Positions 8,620 to 16,153 of a stretch of DNA of 27,338 bases are shown in pieces. The translations under genes were made by a program, and so were the position numbers. Every line of letters starts with the position of its first letter. Position 1 is the first letter of the stretch. The notes beneath the pieces are model-generated. The model was not told where the DNA came from and ran no database searches. It saw nothing but the letters and a program-made list of their open reading frames with translations. Source of the stretch: JAUVUV01 sp964548275 (lineage in GTDB: Bacteria; Gemmatimonadota; Glassbacteria; GWA2-58-10); contig CAZJQI010000059.1 of assembly GCA_964548275.1 (NCBI GenBank), positions 1 to 27,338 on the forward strand. The letters are read 5' to 3'.

Positions 8620-10740
8620 TCAGCCCACTTTCAAGAACTGCACCCGGCCCCGGAAGCGCAAGATCAGTTCTTTGCGCATCATGCGGTGTTCCGAGCGGTC
8701 TAAATAGGGGTCGGACTTAAGGATTTTCTCTGCTGTCTCGCGCGCCTGTACCAGCACAGGATAATCCGCGATCAGGTCTGCGGCTTTCAACTCGGGCAGG
8801 CCGGACTGCCGCGCGCCGAAAAAATCTCCGGGTCCGCGCAGGCGAAGATCCTCCTCGCTGATCTTGAACCCGTCCGAGGTGCTCTCCAGAATCCTCAGGC
8901 GCTCGATACCCTCACCAGGGGCATCTCGCGAGGGCACCAGCAGGCACCGGCTCTGTCTGTCGCTGCGGCCCACCCTGCCCCGTAGCTGATGAAGCTGGCT
9001 CAGGCCGAACCGTTCGGCGCCCTCGATCACGATCACAGTGGCAGCGGCAACATCGATCCCCACCTCGATTACAGTGGTGCCGACCAGCACCTGGGCCTGG
9101 CCGGTCTCGAAAGCGCGCATGGCCTCTTCCTTGTCTTCGGATTTCATCCGGCCATGCAGCATAACGACCCTGAAGTCGGGAAAAATTTCGTCCCTGTAAC
9201 GTGCGTACCAATGCTCGGCAGCGGCCTGTTCTGTCTGTTCATCCTCCTCGATGCGCGGGCAGACCACGTAGGCCTGCTCGCCTGCAGCAATCCGCCGGCC
9301 GATAAAGCGCTGCATGTCCGCGCGCTTTGTTTCGCTGACAATGTGGGTGGAGATTTTTTTCCGGCCAGCAGGCAGCTGGTCTATTGTGGAAACATCCAGG
9401 TCGCCGTAGAGGGTCAGCGCCAAACTCCGGGGTATCGGGGTGGCGGTCATCACCAGGCAGTCAGCGTGAATGCCTTTCTGCCTGAGAGTGAGGCGCTGGT
9501 TTACCCCGAACCGGTGCTGCTCGTCGATTATCACCAGCCCGAGATCGGCAAATTCCACGTTTTCCTGGATCAGAGCATGCGTGCCGATTGCTATCTGGGC
9601 CTCCCCGGAGGAAATCTTTTCGGTAGCCTGGCGTTTAGCTACGGCGTTTAATTTGCCGATCAACAGCACGGGTTCGATCTCAAGCGGCCCGAGAAATTTT
9701 TTCAGCGTGCGGTAGTGCTGCTCGGCAAGCACCTCGGTAGGAACCATCAATACTGCCTGGTAACCGTTTTCGACCGCCCGCAGCGCGGCGATTACAGCTA
9801 CAATGGTCTTGCCTGAGCCGACATCGCCCTGTATCAGGCGGTTCAGCGGATGGGAGCCTGTCAGTTCGGCATCTATAGTGCGCAGGACCCGTTTCTGGGC
9901 CTCAGTCAGAGTGAATGGAAGCACATGCATCAGGCGGCGCAAGAGGTGGTTGTGCCTTTTATACTGCCGCAGGCGCTTTTCAGAGCCGATATGTAATTTC
10001 CGGCCCAGGAGCATCAGTTCCAGGTAAAACAGTTCATCGAAAGCCAGCGCTCTTCTTCCCTCACGCGCCTGGTCGATATCTTTCGGCCTGTGCACGGCCA
10101 GCAGCGCCTCTTTTCGGCCCATCAGCCCCAGGGCATTGCGCACACCATCCGGCAACTTTTCCTCAAGGAAGCGTGCAGCAGGCAAGGCATTCTCCATAAT
10201 CCTGCGCAAGGTTTTCTGGATCAAGCCCTCGGTGAGAGGATACAGCGGTATAATGCCGCCGGGTTTGCCGGTCATCTCTTGCAGTGAACCATCCCCGCCG
10301 GAGAGCTGTTCGTACTCGACCGGATTAAAGTTAAGCCTGCCCCGGTAGAGCCTGAGATCGCCGTATATCACCCAGCGCTGACCCTTTTCCATTACATTTT
10401 CCAGGAACCCCCTGCCGAAAAAGGAGCAGGTGATTCTGCCTGTGCCGTCATCGAGCACGGCTTCGAATCCGGCCTTTCGCCCGAACCTGCCCCTGATCGT
10501 GCGGGCAGATACCAGAACCCCGGCAACAGTGACCTCCTGGGCTGGGCCTTTCAGATGAGCAACCGGAGTAACCTCGGAAGCATCCAGGTAGCGCCGCGGG
10601 AGAAGGTACAGCAAGTCGTAAACCCGTTCGACCCCCAGGCGGGCAAGCTGTTCCGCTCTTTTGGGGCCTACTCCCTTCAGGTACTGAACCCGCATCTGCG
10701 GCTCGATCCAGGGCGGTTTCTTTTTAGCGTTGCGGCTCAT
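8620..10740 (-). CDS. recG: ATP-dependent DNA helicase RecG
   Basis: A 706-residue superfamily 2 helicase that remodels stalled replication forks and Holliday junctions. An N-terminal wedge/OB domain (about 20-200) precedes the motor. Walker A is GDVGSGKT, motif II is DEQH (VIIDEQHRFG), motif III is TATPIPR, and the C-terminal motor has VGTTVIEVGID and QLRGRVGRS. The RecG-specific tail LRGPGDFFGARQSGLPE is present. Length is normal for the family. The start ATG at 10740 is preferred over the in-frame TTG at 10746 because GGGA lies eight bases before it. The gene is divergent from the small secreted protein at 10827. It is a housekeeping gene with no obvious link to the lyases beside it. Confidence 0.97.
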   Translation of the reverse strand: MSRNAKKKPPWIEPQMRVQYLKGVGPKRAEQLARLGVERVYDLLYLLPRRYLDASEVTPVAHLKGPAQEVTVAGVLVSARTIRGRFGRKAGFEAVLDDGTGRITCSFFGRGFLENVMEKGQRWVIYGDLRLYRGRLNFNPVEYEQLSGGDGSLQEMTGKPGGIIPLYPLTEGLIQKTLRRIMENALPAARFLEEKLPDGVRNALGLMGRKEALLAVHRPKDIDQAREGRRALAFDELFYLELMLLGRKLHIGSEKRLRQYKRHNHLLRRLMHVLPFTLTEAQKRVLRTIDAELTGSHPLNRLIQGDVGSGKTIVAVIAALRAVENGYQAVLMVPTEVLAEQHYRTLKKFLGPLEIEPVLLIGKLNAVAKRQATEKISSGEAQIAIGTHALIQENVEFADLGLVIIDEQHRFGVNQRLTLRQKGIHADCLVMTATPIPRSLALTLYGDLDVSTIDQLPAGRKKISTHIVSETKRADMQRFIGRRIAAGEQAYVVCPRIEEDEQTEQAAAEHWYARYRDEIFPDFRVVMLHGRMKSEDKEEAMRAFETGQAQVLVGTTVIEVGIDVAAATVIVIEGAERFGLSQLHQLRGRVGRSDRQSRCLLVPSRDAPGEGIERLRILESTSDGFKISEEDLRLRGPGDFFGARQSGLPELKAADLIADYPVLVQARETAEKILKSDPYLDRSEHRMMRKELILRFRGRVQFLKVG

Positions 10741-10785
10741 CGGCAAATTCCCTTGTCGATTTCTGCTTCCGGGCGTAAATTTGTT

Positions 10786-10814
10786 TTTACATCTTTGAGA
10801 GCTTTTACTATTAT
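10786..10814 (+). promoter_or_regulatory. Sigma70-like promoter in the recG divergent gap
   Basis: TTTACA (10786-10791), a 17-base spacer, then TATTAT (10809-10814). Each box is five of six to the consensus. Transcription would start near 10821, only about six bases before the ATG at 10827, so the mRNA would be nearly leaderless. The spacing and box match are read directly; function is inferred. Confidence 0.5.
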
Positions 10815-10826
10815 CATAAAAATAAG

Positions 10827-11387
10827 ATGCGTTGCATTGGAAGAAAACTTTTAATTTGCTCCGTGGCTTTTACGTCAGGCTTTTCGGCAGCCCTATCCGC
10901 ACAGGACACAAGCGGCACTGCTGCTGATTCAGTCCCTGCAGACACCTCTACCGTTGCTGCGCCGGAGGATTCGACTGCCGTATCTCCTGTGGCGGCCGAC
11001 TCAGCAGCGGCCCTGGGTTCCCAAGCTGACACCACTGCAGCCGAATCCTCAGCAGACTCGCTTAAAGGCTCAACCGAAACAGCCACAACGCCGGCGCCCC
11101 GCCGCCCCCGGCCCAGCGGAATCGAGGTCGAAGCGGAGGTCATTCCCTGGGACTGGGACGACTACACCAATGTGATCGAGGTTGGCCTGAAAAGAATTCA
11201 AGACGGGCGCGAATACAGCCTGACCAAGAACGAAGAGTACCAGAGATTATTCGATAAATTTCAGGGGAAAAAAGTGCGGGTATGGGCACGAATCAGGCGC
11301 GAGGGTGACGGATTCTACAGCATGACAATCAACGGGTTCGAACCGCTGGACAGCCCTGGCGCAACAGCGACCCAGGCAAGACCCTGA
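10827..11387 (+). CDS. Small secreted protein with Ala/Ser/Thr/Asp-rich linker
   Basis: A 186-residue protein of no family I recognise. It starts with a Sec signal peptide (MRCIGRKLLICSVAFTSGF, ending ALSAQ at about 26). A low-complexity linker rich in Ala, Ser, Thr, Asp and Pro follows (about 27-95). The folded C-terminal domain (about 100-178) has alternating beta-like stretches, among them EVEAEVIPWDWDD, VRVWARIRREGDGFYSM and INGFEPLD, which could be a small beta-barrel. No Shine-Dalgarno precedes the ATG, and a good promoter sits almost on top of it. It is followed 56 bp later by the first sugar-isomerase-like gene and may be the first gene of that operon. The linker suggests a domain held away from the membrane or cell wall. 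Confidence 0.7.
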   Translation: MRCIGRKLLICSVAFTSGFSAALSAQDTSGTAADSVPADTSTVAAPEDSTAVSPVAADSAAALGSQADTTAAESSADSLKGSTETATTPAPRRPRPSGIEVEAEVIPWDWDDYTNVIEVGLKRIQDGREYSLTKNEEYQRLFDKFQGKKVRVWARIRREGDGFYSMTINGFEPLDSPGATATQARP

Positions 11388-11433
11388 GGTCAGGCAGAAA
11401 AACATATTTCGCAATCTCTTAAATCATCCCCAT

Positions 11434-11438
11434 GGAGG
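11434..11438 (+). promoter_or_regulatory. Ribosome binding site deciding the 11444 start
   Basis: GGAGG lies five bases before the ATG at 11444 and overlaps the in-frame ATG at 11432. The tandem paralogue has the same GGAGG with five-base spacing before its ATG at 12392, which supports 11444 as the true start. Confidence 0.7.
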
Positions 11439-11443
11439 CAGAA

Positions 11444-12331
11444 ATGAGCGATTCTTTCAAGAAGTTGTCCCGACGGGAGTTTATCGCACTAAGCGGCACG
11501 GTTATCGGTTCACTCTCCGTAGCTTGCGCTCAGAAAGAACCTGCCAAGCAAGCCAAGCAGGCGGAATTCCCCCAGGATATTCCCTATGCCGGTTTCCGTG
11601 TGGGAGTGCAAAGCTACTGTTTCCGCGATTTCAAGACTCACGATAAGCTGATCCAGAGCATTCACGAGCTGGGACTGGCGCATATCGAACTCTGGCCGGA
11701 CGGCCATATGCCGATAGATACCCCGGATGAGCAACTCAAAGCTGCGGTGGCGCGTTTCAACAACGAGGGTATCACCATTGACTCCTGCGGGGTAGTTGGA
11801 ATCGAGAACGATGAGGCCGAGGCCCGCAAGATTTTCGAATACGCGAAAAAACTCGGCGTGATCGCGATCAGCGCCGCACCCCAACACGAGGCCCTGCCCT
11901 TGATGGTCAAGCTCACCGAGGAGTACGCTCTACCGATTGCAATCCACAACCACGGCCCACAGGATGAGCTTTACGGCACCTCCGAACTGATCCGGACACA
12001 CCTTTCCCAGCTCCCGACCAGTGTCGGCCTGTGCCTGGATACCGGGCACGTGCAGCGTGTCGGGGAGAATCCCCTGGCGTGGCTGGATGAATTCGGCGAC
12101 CGGGTTCACGGGATCCATCTCAAGGACATGGTTCCGGATGAAAGCGGCATATATCACGACGCAATCGTGGGCAGGGGCGCTCTTGACCTGCCGACGCTGG
12201 TGAGAAAACTCAAAGAACTGGGATTCAAGGGCTATTTTTCGCTCGAATACGAAAGCGACCCCGGCAACCCGCTGCCAGCCATGAGAGAATGCCTCCAGGA
12301 ACTAAGAAACGCATGCGCTGGACTGGCATAA
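11444..12331 (+). CDS. Tat-exported sugar phosphate isomerase/epimerase-like protein, copy 1
   Basis: About 295 residues from the ATG at 11444. The N-terminus has a twin-arginine motif (SRREF), a hydrophobic stretch and a possible lipobox ending SVAC, so export and perhaps lipid anchoring are likely. The rest is a xylose-isomerase-like TIM barrel. Candidate metal ligands are Glu in HIELWP, His in AIHNHG, Asp and His in CLDTGH, His in GIHLKD and Glu in SLEYES. Family members isomerise or epimerise sugars; the substrate here is unknown. It is a tandem duplicate of the next gene, 60 bp away, with near-identical motifs and even matching nucleotide stretches around the Tat signal. It carries an extra insertion (KQAKQAEFPQDI) after the lipobox. 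Confidence 0.85.
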   Translation: MSDSFKKLSRREFIALSGTVIGSLSVACAQKEPAKQAKQAEFPQDIPYAGFRVGVQSYCFRDFKTHDKLIQSIHELGLAHIELWPDGHMPIDTPDEQLKAAVARFNNEGITIDSCGVVGIENDEAEARKIFEYAKKLGVIAISAAPQHEALPLMVKLTEEYALPIAIHNHGPQDELYGTSELIRTHLSQLPTSVGLCLDTGHVQRVGENPLAWLDEFGDRVHGIHLKDMVPDESGIYHDAIVGRGALDLPTLVRKLKELGFKGYFSLEYESDPGNPLPAMRECLQELRNACAGLA

Positions 12332-12391
12332 CAGAATTCGGGTAATTTTGCGAATTATCATCTGCCCTAATAAAATTCTCCGGAGGCCCGA

Positions 12392-13234
12392 ATGGGTGAT
12401 TACGAAAGAAAGATTTCCCGGCGAGACTTTATCGCGCTCAGCAGCATGGTTATCGGTTCGCTGACCGCAGCTTGCGGACAGAAAGAACCTTACGCGGGTT
12501 TCCGCATGGGAGTCCAGACCTGGTGTTTCCGCGATTCAAAGTCTCTGGATACAGTGATAGACTATCTCCACAGCCTCGGCCTGGCGCACGTTGAAATCGC
12601 TCCGTCAGTACATTTACCTGTGGAAACTCCTCTGGAGCGGGTTAAGGCTGTTGGGGAGAAATTTGCCGCGGCAGGAATTACAATCGATTCTTTTGGAGTC
12701 GTGCGGATTTCGAACGATGAACCGAGCTGCCGACGGATTTTCGAGTACGCCAGAACACTTGGCGTGATGAATATAAGTGTGTTCCCGGAGTACGATGCCC
12801 TGCCTCTTCTGGACAGGCTCTGCGCGGAGTACGGCATCCCCGTGGCGATTCACAATCACGGCCCCGAGGACAAGCTTTATGCCAAGCCCGAAATGTTCAG
12901 GGAACATCTGGCCGGAGTTTCCAACCGGGTCGGCCTGTGCGTGGACACAGGCCACTACCTCCGCTCCGGCGTGGACCCTCTGAAAGTTATCGACGAGTTT
13001 CCCGAGCGGATTATCAGCATCCATCTCAAGGAAATGGTTCTGGACGAGAACGGCCGGTGGGTTGATCTGATTGTCGGAAGGGGGAAGCTCGACTTGCAGG
13101 CACTGGTCAAAAAGCTCAAGAAGATCGGCTTCAAAGGCAGTTTCTCGCTAGAATACGAAAGCGAGCCGGACAACCCCCTGCCCCCGTTAAGCGAATGCCT
13201 GGCCGAGGTAAGAAAAGCTTGCGCCCAGCTCTAG
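12392..13234 (+). CDS. Tat-exported sugar phosphate isomerase/epimerase-like protein, copy 2
   Basis: A 280-residue paralogue of the preceding gene. It has a twin-arginine motif (SRRDF), a hydrophobic segment and a lipobox-like TAAC. The TIM-barrel motifs are kept: HVEIAP, AIHNHG, CVDTGH, SIHLKE, SLEYES. GGAGG lies five bases upstream of ATG. Differences from copy 1 cluster around the second barrel strand (SVHLPVETP against DGHMPIDTP) and after the CVDTGH strand, so the substrates may differ. The gene converges on the Gfo/Idh/MocA gene across a 258-bp gap. Function as an exported sugar isomerase or epimerase, perhaps paired with the nearby oxidoreductase, is inferred from context. Confidence 0.85.
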   Translation: MGDYERKISRRDFIALSSMVIGSLTAACGQKEPYAGFRMGVQTWCFRDSKSLDTVIDYLHSLGLAHVEIAPSVHLPVETPLERVKAVGEKFAAAGITIDSFGVVRISNDEPSCRRIFEYARTLGVMNISVFPEYDALPLLDRLCAEYGIPVAIHNHGPEDKLYAKPEMFREHLAGVSNRVGLCVDTGHYLRSGVDPLKVIDEFPERIISIHLKEMVLDENGRWVDLIVGRGKLDLQALVKKLKKIGFKGSFSLEYESEPDNPLPPLSECLAEVRKACAQL

Positions 13235-13492
13235 CTGACGGATGTTGCTGAGTAAATATTTCAGCAGTATCAGAGTAAAAAAGATACAGCGAGAGAAGGA
13301 CTGGAATCGGTTGACCTGATGTCAATCCGTGCAAAAATGTATCAGGTAAGTTATTCGATTGCGATAAAACCCACAAACCGATAGTACCATATACAGATAC
13401 TATTGTCAAAGGCCAGGGGTTAAAGAAGTTATAAGTTGTAATATGGTTATCACCAAACCCGGGGTAGAGAATCGGTCTGGCCTTGCTCCGGT
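13235..13492. other. Convergent intergenic region with short inverted repeats
   Basis: This 258-bp gap lies between two convergent genes and has no credible gene. It contains a hairpin TGCTGA/TCAGCA (13246-13251 with 13261-13266), a 7-bp inverted repeat ACCTGAT/ATCAGGT (13314-13320 with 13341-13347), and ATAGTA/TACTAT (13381-13386 with 13398-13403). None is followed by a clear T-run, so I do not call a terminator. Confidence 0.4.
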
Positions 13493-14713
13493 TCAGAGCT
13501 CCACCACCCTGCTTTCATCCGCTGCCCGGGTTGCGGCAATACAGATCCGTGTCACCCGCACAGCCTCATCCGGGCCGATCAGGTGCGTGTTCTCCCCCCG
13601 CAGTTCACCGACTAAATCCTCAAACAGCGATTTCGGGCTTTCGAGCTCGAGGAGCCTGGGGCCCTGGTCGTGGGTGATCAGCTCCACCTTTCCATCGATA
13701 TCCTTCCTTTCCACCACGCCTACCGAGCCAATCACTCTCAGGCGGTCATCCCCATGGCTGGGAGCCGGATCCGGACGGAGGTAATCAAGAGTCACCGCTG
13801 CGCTGGCTCCACCCTCGAGTTCCATGCTCACCACACCGTGGTCCTGGCAGCCCGGGTAATCCCGATGGGCGAGGTTGCCGTGGAATGCGCTCACCTTGCG
13901 CACCTCCAGTCCCATAGTCCAGCGGATGTAGTCGATAGCGTGAATCCCGACCCAGAGGATTGAACTGCCGTAGACCTCCCGGTGTTTGTAAAACCAGGGA
14001 CGCTCCTGGCCGAATTTGTATGATTTCTGCGCCCGGCCCATGCAGGGTTTTCCCACCAGGCCCCGGCTCACCGCCTGGTTGATCGTATAGATTGAAGGAT
14101 CGAAACGCATGGCGAACATCGCACTCAGGCGCACATTATTTTTCTTAACCGCTGATTCGATCATCTCCAGATCAGCAGAATTGACTGCCACCGGTTTCTC
14201 GCATAGGATATGCAGCCCGGCCTCAGCTGCTGCAGCCGCTGCGTAGGCATTCCTCGCATACGGCAGGCAGGCCACCGCCAGGTCCAGCTTCTCTTTATTG
14301 AGCATCTCCTGATAGGTTTCGTAGAGTTTCGGCCCTGAGCTGGACCAGCTCTGGCTTTCGACCCACTTGCGCTGGGATTCCAGGTCATAGGAGTCTCCGC
14401 GCCTGGTGCCGTCAGAGTTGTATTCCCAGTCGCCGTCCTCGAAAGCGTAAGCGGCGATCCTGGCTCCTGGTACTTTATCCAGTTCTCCAAGCACCATGTC
14501 CAGGTGCCCGGTTCTCCCGATCATCCCGATACGCAAGGGTGCCCCGGGATCCAGCCTGGCAGCCGGAGTCTTTTTGGCTGATTTTGTCATCGAGGCCACA
14601 GCGGGCAGACCCGATGCTACAAGGCCCAGGGATGCCGCGCCTATAGATCGCATGAACGTTCTTCGGTCTGGATGCGAACTTTTGTGTTCGGAGCTTGATT
14701 TTTTTCCCGCCAT
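13493..14713 (-). CDS. Tat-exported Gfo/Idh/MocA-family oxidoreductase
   Basis: About 406 residues from the ATG at 14713. The upstream TTG at 14731 is rejected because a strong AAAGGAG (14722-14728) falls inside the extended frame and is well placed for 14713. A twin-arginine motif (DRRTF) and hydrophobic segment precede a cut near PAVAS. The NAD(P)-binding Rossmann part starts at LRIGMIGRTGH, the catalytic CEKPVAV motif is present, and GIHAIDYIRWTMG fits the C-terminal substrate domain. The family oxidises or reduces sugars and inositols with NAD(P). Exported members may carry a tightly bound cofactor. The neighbouring isomerase-like genes suggest a shared sugar substrate. The start is preceded by a candidate promoter. 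Confidence 0.87.
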   Translation of the reverse strand: MAGKKSSSEHKSSHPDRRTFMRSIGAASLGLVASGLPAVASMTKSAKKTPAARLDPGAPLRIGMIGRTGHLDMVLGELDKVPGARIAAYAFEDGDWEYNSDGTRRGDSYDLESQRKWVESQSWSSSGPKLYETYQEMLNKEKLDLAVACLPYARNAYAAAAAAEAGLHILCEKPVAVNSADLEMIESAVKKNNVRLSAMFAMRFDPSIYTINQAVSRGLVGKPCMGRAQKSYKFGQERPWFYKHREVYGSSILWVGIHAIDYIRWTMGLEVRKVSAFHGNLAHRDYPGCQDHGVVSMELEGGASAAVTLDYLRPDPAPSHGDDRLRVIGSVGVVERKDIDGKVELITHDQGPRLLELESPKSLFEDLVGELRGENTHLIGPDEAVRVTRICIAATRAADESRVVEL

Positions 14714-14721
14714 CTTTTGTG

Positions 14722-14728
14722 CTCCTTT
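14722..14728 (-). promoter_or_regulatory. Strong ribosome binding site of the oxidoreductase gene
   Basis: AAAGGAG on the minus strand, eight bases before the ATG at 14713. It decides the start against the in-frame TTG at 14731, which lies just upstream of it. Confidence 0.75.
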
Positions 14729-14763
14729 CAAGTGATAATTTAATAAATAGGCTGCATATTTTT

Positions 14764-14792
14764 ATTATCAGACAATCTATTTTAATAGTCCA
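14764..14792 (-). promoter_or_regulatory. Candidate promoter for the Gfo/Idh/MocA gene
   Basis: On the minus strand, TGGACT (14787-14792), a 17-base spacer, then GATAAT (14764-14769). The boxes match sigma70 at four and five of six positions. The predicted start near 14757 leaves a leader of about 45 bases containing the ribosome binding site. Confidence 0.4.
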
Positions 14793-14860
14793 TTATTTCT
14801 CGCGCCAGCTTTGTCCGGATTATTCATAAATTAGTAAGATGTTATGTTTCCCCGGGGCCT

Positions 14861-14945
14861 GGGGGGCGGCGAGCGCATGAAATGCGCGCCGTTGTGCAAA
14901 AGCGCAACGGGCTGTGCGACCTAAGTCGCACAGTCGCCGCCCCCC
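14861..14945. repeat. 85-bp cloverleaf-shaped palindromic element
   Basis: A perfect 12-bp outer stem (14861-14872 with 14934-14945) encloses three hairpins with almost no spacer. Arm A has a 6-bp stem with a GAA loop (14873-14887). Arm B has a 9-bp stem with one G-T pair and an AAAA loop (14889-14910). Arm C has a perfect 9-bp stem with a CTAA loop (14912-14933). The element sits between two divergent promoters, and no T-run follows on either strand. It is not a tRNA: the arm sizes, loops and 3' end do not fit. It could be a REP-like or other dispersed palindromic repeat, a structured RNA, or a protein binding site. The rest of the 14714-15120 gap holds the promoters described separately and nothing else I recognise. 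Confidence 0.8.
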
Positions 14946-15031
14946 TCCCTCGGTGGCTGATAAAAACTGTGCGAGGCAATGCATGACTCTGCAATCATGG
15001 TAATTTTTTCGCTTTTCTCAGGCCCTCCAAG

Positions 15032-15059
15032 TTGACACCCCTGGGTTAAAGGGTATATT
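15032..15059 (+). promoter_or_regulatory. Sigma70-like promoter upstream of apbE-like gene
   Basis: A perfect TTGACA (15032-15037), a 16-base spacer, and TATATT (15054-15059). The transcript would start near 15066 and carry a leader of about 55 bases. This is the best candidate to drive the flavin transferase gene and perhaps part of the cluster behind it. Confidence 0.55.
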
Positions 15060-15120
15060 TATCCCGGAGTCACTTAATTTCAGGCACATTATAATTCCAT
15101 TAATTCAGGCTTTCAGCAAA

Positions 15121-16032
15121 ATGGCTGCTGAAAACTACGAGTATTACGAGGGCCAGCAGCGGGCTATGGGCACGCTTTTCAAGCTTTATGCCTTCCACCC
15201 ACCCGGCAGAACCAAATGTATGAGAGAGCTGGCCGACCGTTTTTTCGACTCTATTGTGGAGGACGACCGTCGCCTGAGTATCTATGTGGCGGACAGCCCG
15301 ATCAACCGGATCAACCACGCAGCCGGAGGTGAGCCGTTGGAGCTTGACAGCTACACTTTTGCACTTCTGAAAGCGGCTCACGGCTACTGGGAGCTGACCT
15401 GCGGGCTGTTCGATATCACCGCAGGCCTGCTGATGAGCGCCCACGGCTTTTACTCCGACTCCGCCCTGCCGAAAGCTGAGATCCCCACCCTGGAGGAAAT
15501 CCGCTCTTTGATCGGCTGCGACAAGCTCGAACTCGACCCGGTGCGCTCCACTGCCAGGCTTGCCCGGAAGGGAATGCTGCTCGACCTGGGAGGCTTCGCC
15601 AAGGGCTGGTGTGTCCAGAGACGGTCTGAAATACTGACCGAAGAGGGACTGGAAGATTTCGTAATCTCTGCAGGCACGAGCACCGCGCTGGCTCGCGGCG
15701 CTCCCCCGGACGAGAAGGGCTGGCCCAGCGAACTTGAGACAATTAACAATCAAGAACCGACAGGATCCCGGATGATCCTGAAAGACTGCGCAGTCTCTGT
15801 TTCCGCCAACTACCGCAATACAGTCACCAGTCCGCAAGGGATCACGGTGCGCCATATCATGAACCCGATCACGCTCGAGCCGGTGCAGGAGATACGCCGG
15901 GTGGTGGTTGGCGGTCCGGACGCCGCCGAATGCGAGGCTCTCTCCACGGCTTATCTCATTCAGGGTGGTCTCTCGGGATATTTCACTCTCGAAAAACGCC
16001 CTGATATCTCCGTGCGTTTTAACCTGCTCTGA
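15121..16032 (+). CDS. ApbE-like FAD:protein FMN transferase
   Basis: A 303-residue protein of the ApbE family, which moves FMN from FAD onto a Ser/Thr of target flavoproteins. Visible motifs are AMGTLFKL near the start, FDITAG (97-102), DLGGFAKGW (155-163) and RHIMNPITLEP in the C-terminal third. The canonical N-x-GG loop is altered (ISAGTST, 182-188), so activity is likely but not certain. There is no signal peptide or lipobox, unlike most periplasmic ApbE proteins. This points to a cytoplasmic target such as a soluble flavoprotein. No FMN-binding-domain partner (NqrC/RnfG type) is encoded in the window. No Shine-Dalgarno precedes the ATG. A large open frame on the opposite strand over the same bases is a shadow. 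Confidence 0.82.
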   Translation: MAAENYEYYEGQQRAMGTLFKLYAFHPPGRTKCMRELADRFFDSIVEDDRRLSIYVADSPINRINHAAGGEPLELDSYTFALLKAAHGYWELTCGLFDITAGLLMSAHGFYSDSALPKAEIPTLEEIRSLIGCDKLELDPVRSTARLARKGMLLDLGGFAKGWCVQRRSEILTEEGLEDFVISAGTSTALARGAPPDEKGWPSELETINNQEPTGSRMILKDCAVSVSANYRNTVTSPQGITVRHIMNPITLEPVQEIRRVVVGGPDAAECEALSTAYLIQGGLSGYFTLEKRPDISVRFNLL

Positions 16033-16111
16033 TAGAAAATGTGCCTCAGCCACGCCGGTTCAGCACCACAGGTTGATTTTTAAGCTTCGAGACTGTAGAT
16101 TAAAAACCAAT

Positions 16112-16142
16112 CGCAAGGAGAATTTCCTCGCGAATTTTTTTT
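16112..16142 (+). terminator. Terminator-like hairpin between apbE-like gene and SDR gene
   Basis: An 8-bp stem with one mismatch (16112-16119 with 16125-16132, loop of 5) is followed by AA and eight T residues (16135-16142). It ends only 11 bases before the ATG of the SDR gene at 16154. An AAGGAG lies in the 5' arm and loop of the hairpin. It may end the apbE transcript, or act as a partial terminator. Confidence 0.5.
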
Positions 16143-16153
16143 AGAAAACAATT

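Noticed and set aside
11432..11443. ATG at 11432 as start of the first isomerase-like gene
   Set aside because: It overlaps the GGAGG that serves the ATG at 11444, and the tandem paralogue has the same arrangement only for the later start.
14861..14945. tRNA gene suggested by the cloverleaf shape
   Set aside because: The outer stem is 12 bp rather than 7, the loops are 3-4 bases, there is no anticodon-size or T-loop, and no CCA-compatible end.
14861..14945. Rho-independent terminator
   Set aside because: Neither strand has a T-run after the outer stem, and the site lies between two divergent promoters rather than after a gene.
15100..16053. A 317-codon minus-strand frame covering the apbE-like gene
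   Set aside because: The plus strand has ApbE motifs and a good upstream promoter; the minus-strand translation shows nothing recognisable.
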